A DNA stretch of 29,440 nt, from positions 233,591-263,030 of the forward strand of contig BFEA01000433.1 in assembly GCA_003427395.1 (NCBI GenBank), read 5' to 3'. Shown here piece after piece: positions 10,847-19,931 of this stretch. A program made the position numbers and the translations under genes. The stretch comes from Chara braunii. Its lineage: Eukaryota > Streptophyta > Charophyceae > Charales > Characeae. The notes under the pieces were generated by a model. It saw only the letters and a program-made list of their open reading frames with translations, did no database searches and was not told where the DNA came from. Within the stretch, counting starts at the first letter, position 1. Every line of letters starts with the position of its first letter.

Positions 10847-11140
10847 ATGCCAACCGGTAAGCCTCCAGAGAGTAATCCAGCTGAACCTCCTCCTTCCCCT
10901 AGATATGGTCAGGCAGCCTCCCCTCCCTGTGTAGATCAGTCGGATTCCACTACGGACAGTGAAGGGACCTCTCCACAGGATGGTGGCTGTGCCCTCCCAT
11001 TGTGTCGTCACACAGCTACTGTTCGGTTAGCATGCACACAGCATAGCCTCTGCTCTGAACACTATAAAGGGATGGTCACTGCCATCTGGTGCTGCAAAAA
11101 CTGCGACCCTTTGTCTTGTGCTCATCCTCCCCAGCCCTAA
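10847..11140 (+). CDS. hypothetical Cys-rich small ORF
   Basis: I do not recognise this protein. The 97-residue frame starts with a Pro/Ser-rich half (PTGKPPESNPAEPPPSPRYG) and ends in a Cys-dense half with the spacing C-x4-C-x9-C-x5-C-x12-C-C-x2-C-x4-C, the look of a zinc-binding module. A related module occurs at 11602-11721. The first ATG lies close to CCGGTAAG, which resembles a splice donor, so the frame may be one exon or a piece of an unknown mobile element. No promoter or other support is visible. Chance Cys-richness cannot be excluded. Confidence 0.28.
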   Translation: MPTGKPPESNPAEPPPSPRYGQAASPPCVDQSDSTTDSEGTSPQDGGCALPLCRHTATVRLACTQHSLCSEHYKGMVTAIWCCKNCDPLSCAHPPQP

Positions 11141-11392
11141 TTACTTGCTCAGCACGCTGTTGTGGCCTTGGTCTGCCATGCTTAAATAGCTGCGAGCGTC
11201 AGCCCTCTTTCCTGCTGACATGTCAGCAACTTGCCATGTGTTGTCAATGTTTCCAGGAAGCTGCCATAGAAAGTATGTCTCTACTGTGTGGACTATCCCT
11301 GATGCCATCATCCACCACATCCTCTCCTAGCATGTCCCGCATGTGGAGTTGGGCACACCCCTTTTGCAACCACAAACGGGTTTCCTTCTTCC

Positions 11393-11721
11393 TTGCCAGA
11401 TGAACGGCAGATGCAGCAACCTGAGGAGGAAAATAGACTACCATATGAACGACCTACGGAGCGCTGTACTGAAATGTTATCACCACCAGGGCGAACAGTT
11501 GCAGACCAAATCGTGCAGCAGCTAAACACCCTAACTTTGGATCAATCCCCATCGTGGTCTGCCCATAGTGAGGGAATAAATACTGGGAAACCCAAGAAAC
11601 CTGCTCAATGCCACTCTGTGATGACCTACCGGAGAAATGCCTAGCAAGTGGTTCAGATGCCTTGTGCCGTGAGGATTATGAAGGGATAGCCCATGCGAGC
11701 TTTTTGTCTTCATATGTATGA
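11393..11721 (+). pseudogene. second copy of Cys-rich module (frameshifted)
   Basis: A Gln/Glu/Pro-rich frame from 11393 (PDERQMQQPEEENRLPYERP) must shift by one base before 11602 to enter CSMPLCDDLPEKC..ALCREDYEGIAHA, which ends at TGA 11719-11721. The motif C-x-x-P-L-C followed by L-C-x-E-x-Y-x-G matches CALPLC..LCSEHYKGMV in the ORF at 10847-11140. Two diverged copies 614 bp apart in the same orientation argue for descent from one coding module. Function unknown. Confidence 0.3.
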
Positions 11722-12600
11722 TGACAGTCAATATTGCACGCATGTACGGCACCCTAACATGTCATGTCCAAATTGTAGACGGGCTGAAACGACAATCCCT
11801 CTACAATTGCGGTCGACGTGCCTCTGTGTTCCTAGCATGGAGGAGCCATGTAGCCTGTGACATCTATCTACGCCTTGCCATTCCATGCAGCAACTGCGAT
11901 TGTGAGAATTGGATGTGGTGCTTCCACAGACCACACACGAACCATAGGCAACGATTGCTCCTCAATTCAAGATCTTATGCAACCCAAACACTGACTGGAC
12001 TCATGTCCCATTCTAGAGTGATCTGCTCCAGCGGTGACTACTTAGAACCTATCAGAACTCCACCTCCCATTTCCTTTGTCCCTCCTGTTGTGTATTACTA
12101 GCAATGCATATGAATGATCATCATTAAGAGAACAAACATAATATAAGCTGAAGATCTGAGAAAAAAACAAACGGGATTATACCTCCGCCTTTACTTCACC
12201 TTTGCTCTGCCTCCTTTCATAGTGTGCAAGCGAGCCGGGGATGTGGGCAGCTTGCACTCAACCCTAATCAACATGGCGAGCCTTGTACATGGGAGGCGCG
12301 GTAAAAGGGGAGCTGTCAGAGCAAATGCAAGGGGTATCCCAAAGAAAGCAAATGTGAACACAATCAAGAAAGGGATTTAAACACCTTTATTATACTCCGT
12401 GTTGCTTGCTGTAGAGGTGAAACTGTTTCATTGTTGGATTGTCTTAACTCAAGGCTTTCGTCGTCTACAATAGAATGAAAGCTGCCTTGGTTTTGGATCT
12501 ACTCATCTGGGGGGAAATAGGGCTGTTGTGAAAATTCAAAACACATACATACGCATGTGCATGTGGCAAAACTGTGCGCGATGCACATTGAACTATTTTT
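11722..12600. other. unassigned DNA
   Basis: Short open frames only. MSCPNCRRAE near 11760 may be a further trace of the Cys-rich module. From 12100 to 12600 I see nothing recognisable. Confidence 0.4.
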
Positions 12601-12607
12601 CGTCAGT

Positions 12608-12710
12608 TGATCAAATCGATCAATCCATCAATCCATCAATGGATGAATCAGTCAATCATCTACCCATCCATCCATCCATCCAGCGATTAATCAATCAATC
12701 AGTCAGTCAG

Positions 12711-12750
<40 letters not shown>

Positions 12751-12770
12751 CATATCAATCAATCAAACGG
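12608..12770. repeat. (ATCA/TCAA)n microsatellite
   Basis: Tetranucleotide array, first as ATCC/ATCA variants, then nearly pure TCAA repeats at 12686-12765. The Ser-Ile-Asn-Gln peptide it encodes is a by-product. Confidence 0.93.
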
Positions 12771-12867
12771 GCACCCACACCCACACAAAGAGGACCATAC
12801 CAGCAGTCATGCCATTGGGTGTCCATGGCTGAATGTGTGTGTTACATGCTGCGCCAGCAACAGGCTG

Positions 12868-13058
12868 CACGGGCCACTTTCAGGCCCGTGACGTTTTCAG
12901 GCCGAAAGCCTGAAAACAAGGGCCTACAGGCCCTGTGTCGTTTCAGCGTGAAAGCCTGAAACAAGGGCCTGCAGGCCCTGTGTCGTTTCAGCCTAAATCA
13001 GGGCCTTTCCGGCCCTGAGTCTTTTCAGCCTGAAACTGAGGGCCATTTTCAGGCCCTC
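12868..13058. repeat. array of five GC-rich palindromes in LTR 1
   Basis: Hairpins are CACGGGCC/GGCCCGTG (12868-12890), AGGGCCTACAGGCCCT (12919-12934), AGGGCCTGCAGGCCCT (12964-12979, a perfect palindrome), TCAGGGCC/GGCCCTGA (12998-13018) and GAGGGCC/GGCCCTC (13038-13058). Spacing is about 34-50 bases, and the linkers repeat GTGTCGTTTCAGC and GAAAGCCTGAAA. The array begins 28 bases inside the LTR. Confidence 0.85.
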
Positions 13059-14044
13059 ATGAGTTCGACCTGCCCTGAAACTCAGGCACCAAACCAGGGT
13101 TTTAGCACAGGCCATTCTGGGCCTGTTTTCAAGACAACCCCTGGTTGAGCTTCAACGCCAGGGTCTGGCACGTTTCGGAATTGGCAAGAGCAGCCTCCTG
13201 GACGGGCCAGCACTATTTAGGACTGGCCCGCCCTGCAGGCTGCAGGTAGTTCCTAGGTACTTCCCAGGCACTTCACGTGCAGTTCAGGAGGCAGGAGGTA
13301 GTCTTCAGGATTCGGCAGCAGCACTCTGGAGGAGCGCTGCAGGAGTAGTAGTAGCGCTAGCAGTAGTCTTCAGCGCTGGGTGCTAGTAGCGTTAGCAGTA
13401 GTCTTCAGCGCTGGGCGCTAGTAGCATTAGCAGTAGTCTTCAGCGCTGGGCGCTAGTAGGAGCTAGAGTAGTACTGGAGAGAGAGAGATTGGGCGGAGGC
13501 CAGGGAGACTTACCTGCAGCGCCATAGCTCCAGCTCCGTCTTCGAGGTACCTGCAGCACAGCGCCAACTTCACAGTTTAGTACCTGGCACATGGGAGAGA
13601 GAGAGTTCTTCTTCTTCCTCTTCTCAGTCCACCATCTCCCTCTCACCCTCTCGCTACCTGACTTCACTGCATCAGCAGACTATGCGAGAGCGGGCTTGGT
13701 GACATTCGGATCCAGACTCGACATTGGGGTTCAGACATTTTGACGAGGGATTATTTGGGACTTGTAACAAAGACTTGGTGTTGATGACATTCCCATCTCC
13801 CCCTCTTCTTCGTCTGTTCCCCTCCTCTTCGTCTGTGCATGATCTGGACCTGGCACATTCTTCCTGTGTGTAGCGCCAGGCCCCTTCACACCTTGTGATG
13901 AGGATGATGTATATGTTTGGTCTGCGTTGCAACGTTGATTGGGCTAGTCATTGGTATTCTAGCATTCTGCTACGCTGTCTTGCACTACGTGATAGAGGTC
14001 AGTCCCAGTCAGGTCAGGACTTGTATCTAAGTCTTCCCCTGCGC

Positions 14045-14050
14045 TATAAA
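14045..14050 (+). promoter_or_regulatory. candidate TATA box in solo LTR 1
   Basis: TATAAA within GCGCTATAAAGCACC. The matching position in LTR 2 reads GCGCCACTTTGTGCC and lacks it, so its role as a Pol II core promoter is speculative. Confidence 0.25.
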
Positions 14051-14189
14051 GCACCATTTTTGTATGTATCAGAATGTACACTGCTTGTTGAGTTTTCACT
14101 TGCACTGCATTGTCCATTCAGACCTTTTTGTCACATTGCGGATCCTCGGTCATGTATGTACATCGCCTAATCGGGCATGTAACAGTGTG

Positions 14190-15612
14190 TGTAGAGAGGT
14201 TTTATGGCTGTGACGTATTAGTTTCTCAGACTTGCTGCTGGGGATTGGACCAACAGTCTGCTAGGATTGCAGGGTTGGTGTGAGTAAAGTCGACCACTTT
14301 TCTCAGGGGTATCACTCACTGTGGGCGACGTGGTTTGTCCTTATCCATCACTCAAATGCATTCTAGGCAGATTGTTGTGGTTCAACCTCCTGGTTTGGTG
14401 AAAGTCTGAGAAGCAGTCTGGTACAGTCATGCTTTTTTTTTATGGAGTTGTGTATAGCGAACATGACAACACACATGTTGGGTGGGTGGAAGCGGGAGGG
14501 GGCCAGCATTCCGCTGGTGATGTCCCCTTTTCTCGAGAAAGACTTAAAAAAAAAAAAAAAAAAGTGTGGGCGGGGTTGGGAAGAAGAGCCTCTCCACGGT
14601 AGATGGAAAGAAAAACCTTAGAAAAAATTAAAAAAATGCCTAATTTTTACCTTCTGCCAAATGAATATTCAAGTGTTCTGCCCAAATGGTTTGGAAGGCC
14701 TCAAAGCCCGGTAACACTGCTTATAACCTAGGTTACCAGAGTGGCCCTGCACCAGTTGCCTAGCTGGGCCAAAAATAAAATAAAATAAAATAAAATGTAT
14801 TTTTTGTTTTTTTGATTTTTCCAACTTGACGAAAAACTTTGCTGTGACCCTGAGGCGAAAATTGTTCAGGCCACCCGATGTCAGATTAGACACAATATTG
14901 AATTTACCTGGACTGGTTAGTCCGATGATAATACCTCAAGGCCATCGCCCTTTGTAGAAAATAAAAATAAAAAATGTTCAGTTTATTATTCCTCATGGAC
15001 CGGGACCCAGACCTCAACTGGTTGGCAGTAGGGACTGCCTGCTGTGGCCCAGACATCAGCCTCCAGAAGTGACAAAAGGACGGAGGCCACCTGGGGAAGC
15101 ACATGTGGGCACTGGCTGCTTGCATGAGCACTGCGTCAGCACATTGCAGCCGGGCAGGTGGGGGGACATCAAAGCGGTGTGGATATCTGCTTGGCCAGGG
15201 GTGGCCATAGCTGGCAGCGCTGTGCAGGAAGGACGGTGGCAGGGAGAAGGGACAGCAGTGGGGATTGGCGGTACCTTGTGGTGGCCGAGGAGCACTCGAG
15301 TGGTCAAACTCCTCAGCATCAAGTGGTGAGTGGGAGAGTGTGAGAGAGAGAGTAGTCTAGTGTGAAGTGGTAGAGTGCGAGAGTAGTATAGGAGGACACA
15401 TCATAGTAGGGCTACTGTGTTGTTGTTGTCTTGGTCATTAGAGGAGAGGAGTGTTTTTTTTTTTTTTTGTAAGAGACTTCAACAATCAGTGTACTCTCAT
15501 TTGGTGTGCTCTCATGCTTTTGTAATTCTGCTTTCAACTCGGCTTTCACATGCTTGGTCTGCTATGAGTCTTTTGCATCTTGAAAATTGTGTTCTCACTG
15601 AATGGTTCTTTG
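14190..15612. other. unassigned DNA with A-rich tracts
   Basis: No recognised gene. It contains an A18 run (14546-14563) and an (AAAAT)n run (14771-14796). Either may be the tail of a plus-strand retroposon, but I could not find matching target-site duplications. Near 15310-15400 the DNA becomes rich in GAGAG and GTAGT words. Confidence 0.5.
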
Positions 15613-15642
15613 CGTGCGTGTGTGTGTGTGTGTGTGTGTGTG
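15613..15642. repeat. (GT)n microsatellite, left part
   Basis: GT/GC repeat ending exactly where the adapter sequence begins. It probably belongs with the GT run that resumes at 16695. Confidence 0.85.
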
Positions 15643-15680
15643 CTGTCTCTTATACACATCTAGATGTGTATAAGAGACAG
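15643..15680. other. Nextera mate-pair junction adapter (library artefact)
   Basis: CTGTCTCTTATACACATCT (15643-15661) is directly followed by its exact reverse complement AGATGTGTATAAGAGACAG (15662-15680). This 38-base palindrome is two Tn5 mosaic ends joined head to head, the circularisation junction left in Nextera mate-pair reads (established knowledge). It is not native DNA. Apparent open frames crossing it are meaningless. Confidence 0.97.
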
Positions 15681-15729
15681 CAGAGAGAGAGCATGGGAGA
15701 GAGAGAGTTCTTCTTCTTCCTCTTCTCAG
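15681..15729. other. misplaced LTR scrap beside adapter
   Basis: 15692-15729 is identical over 38 bases to 13590-13627 inside solo LTR 1. It sits between the adapter and the N gap, as expected for the other end of a mate-pair read rather than for genomic neighbour DNA. Confidence 0.8.
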
Positions 15730-15741
15730 NNNNNNNNNNNN
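15730..15741. other. assembly gap (12 N)
   Basis: Twelve undetermined bases between the LTR scrap and the exact LTR 2 duplicate. True gap size and content are unknown. Confidence 1.
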
Positions 15742-16684
15742 GGCGCATTTTGGCGCCAGACCGGTAGGTGCATGCGTCGTTTCGGTCCTGCAGGTCCCAA
15801 GGCGACGCGTTGGGCTAGGTGCACAGGTACCAGGCCATTTTTAGGCCAGGCGCATTTCTGCGCCATGCTGCATCAGCAGCATGGTCTGGACGTCCAGTAG
15901 GGACCTGGACCAGCTGGGCCGTTTCTGAGGCCAGCAGCAGGTAGGCCCAGCACGACCAGCGCTACAAATAGCTGGGCAGCGGCTGGACAACGGGGAGTTC
16001 AGGTAGCTCACTTCTGGAGCGACACGCTGCTGGTTGAAGCAGCGTTATTCTGTCCCAAGCTACGGAGTAGGGAGTAGCGGAGTAGGTAGTAGAGAGGGCG
16101 GAGGCCTTACCCGCAAGCGACGAACTTACCTGGCGCCATAGCTGGGCTCCGCGCGGTACCTGCACACAACTACGACCACAGTCAGTACGGTGACAGCTAC
16201 CTGCAGGTGAGATAGCAAGGAGGATGTCATCCCCCTTCTTCTTCCTCCTCCATCTCTCTCTCTCCTTTCTCCTTCTTCTTCCTCTTTCTTACCTTCTTCT
16301 TCATCTACGAGAGAGAGAGATCAGCGGTAGGGAATTCCGGCAGAGGTTAGGTTGGGCACATTGCCCAGGATCTGATTCGACATTCTGGGACAGACATTGA
16401 TTGGACACTCGGCAAGGAACTATTTTTGGGACTTCGCTATTGCGATCCTGGTCTACTCCTTCGCCTCCTCTCCTTCGTCTTGTCTCTTTCCCCCATCTCT
16501 CATCCGTGGTATCTCCCCATGTATGTGTGCGAAGGAGGGACCTTTTTTCTGTGATTGCGGTCCCTCCTCCCTTCTCACATGTGTGATGCATGATGGATGT
16601 CGGGTCAGTCCAGATCAGATCAGATCTTCTCTTTTAAGTCTTCCACTGCGCCACTTTGTGCCATCTTGTATGTATCGGAATGTA
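15742..16684. other. exact 943-bp duplicate of solo LTR 2 (probable artefact)
   Basis: Matches 18884-19826 at a constant offset of 3142 bases, with no difference seen in the stretches I compared and identical translations elsewhere. It begins at the N gap and ends where adapter sequence begins, so neither end is a natural LTR end and there is no TSD. Most likely a contig or gap-fill piece from the LTR family placed here by adapter-chimeric reads. A real recent copy is not formally excluded. Confidence 0.85.
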
Positions 16685-16692
16685 TAAGAGAC

Positions 16693-16694
<2 letters not shown>
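16681..16694. other. partial Nextera adapter (14 nt)
   Basis: TGTATAAGAGACAG is the 3' part of the Tn5 mosaic-end sequence seen in full at 15662-15680. At the corresponding place LTR 2 reads TGTACATTGCTTG, so homology stops at the adapter. Confidence 0.92.

Positions 16695-16772
<78 letters not shown>
16695..16772. repeat. (GT)n(GA)n compound microsatellite, right part
   Basis: GT repeat at 16695-16712 followed by about 60 bases of GA. It starts immediately after the adapter half and is the likely true continuation of the GT run at 15613-15642. Confidence 0.93.
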
Positions 16773-16775
<3 letters not shown>

Positions 16776-18045
16776 TGGGGACCATCTTTTTTCCTAAGCC
16801 CTTATGAGGACTATTGTTGGGATCTTGTTGTGGTGCAGAACAAACAGGAACAGCAGAGGATTTAGTGAGTTTGCAATGAGTGCGGAATCTAAGGCTGCAG
16901 AAATGCCAGCTTATGGAAGAAATGTGGAGGTAATGTGTCTTGTTTGCATCAAACGAATAGGATAACCATCTTACTGTTATGAGTAGCCATCCCATTTTTC
17001 TGGTGATCATAAAATAGTTTTGGGACACTATTGCATAGGGTTGTGTAGCTATCCCATAGTTTTATCCGCAGTCCTAAGGCTGTGGTCTAGTGGGGTGCTG
17101 CATCTGTGTCGGGGTGGGCTTAGAAAACATCAGAGAAGGTCCTTCGTTCTCAAGCTGGGGTATGAGCCCATGCCCGGTGAAAGGGCCTCGAGGTGGATTG
17201 CTCCATTTCTATTCGTGGGGAGCAGCATGTGCCGGGAACCAGGCCCAGCTTCCCATAGTTATATCACTCAAAGAGACCAGCTTATTTGCCTGCCTTGGGC
17301 CGCATTGATTACCCTCATTCATATGAGGGGATCGACGACTCAGGTGTATGCTCGACTCATCAGCTTTGTGCCCCTTCCTCCCCGGACGCCTGTTCCATAG
17401 GGAGGAGTCACACTGTCTGACTATGCCCTTTGTGAAGCAGAGGCCACACACTGTAGCTCGACTGTTTGCTGCTGTCCCCTCTCCTGGTCCTCTGCTGTAG
17501 TTCTTGTCTTTGTTTAACATTCACGTGTCTGACTCTCGCAGGGAGGGGTAGGGAGTGTAGTGGGAGGGAGTGGGAAGCAAAGTGACACGGGGGGTGTGGG
17601 AGAGAGGTGCAGGGTGTGGGGGGTTCCAAGCTCGGGGAGGGAAGGCGAACTAGGGAAAGGGTGGTGGGTGGTAAATGTGTGGGGTGCTAGGTGTGCGTAG
17701 GGGCTCAGGAGATGGGGCCAGGCACCATCACCGTATTCGAGCAATTCGTTGAGGGCAGACTAAAGCAGCACTCCACAGGTCTTAGACTCCACTGCCTTCC
17801 TTTTGCAAGCCAATTTTTCCCGACCAACTTGCCGTCATCCTCAATGTCTGCCATTTTTTGTGTGGATCGATGCATTGCTCCTTGACCAACCTTATGTCAT
17901 TTTTCTTCCTCACTTGATTCGTGGTTCCAGAGAGTTCTGGCCTCAGCTTCCATCCTGCTTTTACCGTATTTACATGGATGGTCTCACACGAGAACCTTTT
18001 CTAATGAGCTCTGGATGTGATAATGAGAGATGCATCCCAGTCAGA
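16773..18045. other. unassigned DNA, partly G-rich
   Basis: No recognised domain. 17536-17650 is strongly G-rich on the plus strand (many GGG runs). 17208-17258 resembles 23741-23791, listed separately. Confidence 0.5.
17208..17258. repeat. short dispersed repeat, copy 1
   Basis: Starts TCTATTCGTGGGG and continues AGCAGCATGTGCCGGGAACC. It aligns with 23741-23791 (TCTATTCGTGGGGGAGTAGC) at roughly 80 percent by eye. Flanking DNA does not align, so the family and its true limits are unknown. Confidence 0.55.
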
Positions 18046-18149
18046 TACATTTAGCAAAGTGCCAGCGTGAGTATGTTTGGCAATAGGTGGATTACTGACA
18101 CCACGGACAATCTTCCAGGCGCTCTGGCTCTTCATGGAAAGGCTGTGTA

Positions 18150-18605
18150 AAGAATGGGGTGACAAGGATAAAAGACCTATGGTATCAACACTGGAAAGAA
18201 TGGAAATCTGAACAGCACTTATAAACTGAACTACCATTCATACACAAAATTGCTGAGGACCTGGAAACCCTGCTATTCTCCATCCCCTTGGCATGGCTGG
18301 TCACCCTTCGAAAAGGCCCCACCTTGGAGGAGTCAGATTGGGTGGCGACCAAGGGGAATGAACAGAGAATTGGCAGGATAGTGGAAGTCAGATCAGAGGA
18401 AGTGCTACTCGATATATTCCGAAGGAACAAAAACAATTTGGTCTTCCGATTCACCCAAGAGCGAGTGGATTACCTACAGGCCAGAACTCTCCATATCGGA
18501 CCTACCCCTAGAACCTGTTCACTGGTGCTAAAGGAATGGAAAATCGCAAAAAACATGCGAGCTGTGCGACGTAGAGGTCAAGTCCACTCACAGAATCCTC
18601 AGACC
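18150..18605 (+). pseudogene. LINE 2 connection region (upstream of LTR insertion)
   Basis: RIKDLW-like KDLWYQHW, then FSIPLAWLVTLRKGPTLEE and SDWVATKGNEQRIGRIVEV, match LINE 1 (IRIKDLWNSENKSWKSVEQL, SIPLAWLATLKKGPVFEDGD). The frame is open from 18288 into the LTR insertion, where the last residues (after about 18605) are LTR-derived. An upstream stop near 18231 and frame changes make it non-functional. Confidence 0.8.
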
Positions 18606-18610
18606 AAAAG

Positions 18611-19931
18611 TGTTGCATGCTGCGCCTGCACACGGGCCCCATTTGAGGGGCCCGACGGATGCTGAGGGCCCCCCAGGCTGCGTACCATACAGCACGCGCC
18701 CTGGAGGCCCACGGCGGCCCTTCAGGCCCTAGGTAGCACACTAGTTAGATAGGGGTAGTTTTACTTACCTTTTTGTATGTGTGTGCTGTCTCACTTTGTC
18801 TGTCCAGGTGCCGTTTCGGACTTGCAGCCCCAAGGCCGGACCTTGGGACTGGGTACACCGGAGGCAGGCCCGAAACGAGGCCAGGCGCATTTTGGCGCCA
18901 GACCGGTAGGTGCATGCGTCGTTTCGGTCCTGCAGGTCCCAAGGCGACGCGTTGGGCTAGGTGCACAGGTACCAGGCCATTTTTAGGCCAGGCGCATTTC
19001 TGCGCCATGCTGCATCAGCAGCATGGTCTGGACGTCCAGTAGGGACCTGGACCAGCTGGGCCGTTTCTGAGGCCAGCAGCAGGTAGGCCCAGCACGACCA
19101 GCGCTACAAATAGCTGGGCAGCGGCTGGACAACGGGGAGTTCAGGTAGCTCACTTCTGGAGCGACACGCTGCTGGTTGAAGCAGCGTTATTCTGTCCCAA
19201 GCTACGGAGTAGGGAGTAGCGGAGTAGGTAGTAGAGAGGGCGGAGGCCTTACCCGCAAGCGACGAACTTACCTGGCGCCATAGCTGGGCTCCGCGCGGTA
19301 CCTGCACACAACTACGACCACAGTCAGTACGGTGACAGCTACCTGCAGGTGAGATAGCAAGGAGGATGTCATCCCCCTTCTTCTTCCTCCTCCATCTCTC
19401 TCTCTCCTTTCTCCTTCTTCTTCCTCTTTCTTACCTTCTTCTTCATCTACGAGAGAGAGAGATCAGCGGTAGGGAATTCCGGCAGAGGTTAGGTTGGGCA
19501 CATTGCCCAGGATCTGATTCGACATTCTGGGACAGACATTGATTGGACACTCGGCAAGGAACTATTTTTGGGACTTCGCTATTGCGATCCTGGTCTACTC
19601 CTTCGCCTCCTCTCCTTCGTCTTGTCTCTTTCCCCCATCTCTCATCCGTGGTATCTCCCCATGTATGTGTGCGAAGGAGGGACCTTTTTTCTGTGATTGC
19701 GGTCCCTCCTCCCTTCTCACATGTGTGATGCATGATGGATGTCGGGTCAGTCCAGATCAGATCAGATCTTCTCTTTTAAGTCTTCCACTGCGCCACTTTG
19801 TGCCATCTTGTATGTATCGGAATGTACATTGCTTGTTGATGCTACGCTGACCTTGCATTGTCCATTTCAGTCCTTTTCATCACATTGCGGATCCTTGGCT
19901 CCCTACGCATTGTCCCATTGGGCATGCGTCA
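18611..19931. mobile_element. solo LTR 2 inserted in LINE 2 (1321 bp)
   Basis: Begins TGTTGCATGC and ends GCATGCGTCA, so the terminal inverted repeat is slightly decayed compared with LTR 1 but keeps TG..CA. AAAAG flanks both sides (18606-18610 and 19932-19936), a 5-bp target-site duplication. It is homologous to LTR 1 across its length, with diverged GC-rich 5' parts. An opening hairpin, CGGGCCCC/GGGGCCCG (18633-18654), sits at the same place as the first LTR 1 palindrome but with different paired bases. No internal retrotransposon sequence accompanies it. The interval 18884-19826 is repeated exactly at 15742-16684. Confidence 0.88.

Larger units (their letters stand above)
12840..14184. mobile_element. 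solo LTR 1 of an LTR retrotransposon (1345 bp)
   Basis: The block begins TGTTACATGC and ends GCATGTAACA, a perfect 10-bp terminal inverted repeat with canonical TG..CA ends. It is flanked on both sides by GTGTG (12835-12839 and 14185-14189), a 5-bp target-site duplication. A homologous block with its own TSD sits at 18611-19931. Alignable parts include ACTTACCTG..GCGCCATAGCT, the segment near TGTATGTATCRGAATGTACA and the end CACATTGCGGATCC. No internal retrotransposon region adjoins it, so it is most likely a solo LTR left by recombination. The orientation is inferred only from the tentative TATA position. A non-autonomous TIR element is a less likely alternative. Confidence 0.85.

Noticed and set aside
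12619-12765. CRISPR array
   Set aside because: Uniform short tandem repeat without unique spacers, in eukaryotic DNA.
12528-12959. Ser-Ile-Asn-Gln repeat protein
   Set aside because: Encoded by a TCAA microsatellite that runs into the solo LTR; no independent coding evidence.
14546-14796. A18 and (AAAAT)n runs as proven retroposon tails
   Set aside because: No target-site duplication or recognisable element body could be matched to either.
15417-15767. Open frame spanning the GT repeat and adapter
   Set aside because: It crosses library adapter and N bases; the coding appearance is an artefact.
16615-17028. Minus-strand Ser/Leu/His-repeat protein
   Set aside because: Translation of the GA/GT microsatellite next to the adapter.
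12840-19931. The two LTRs as the two ends of one retrotransposon
   Set aside because: Each has its own distinct TSD (GTGTG and AAAAG), and the DNA between holds LINE and artefact sequence but no matching gag-pol.
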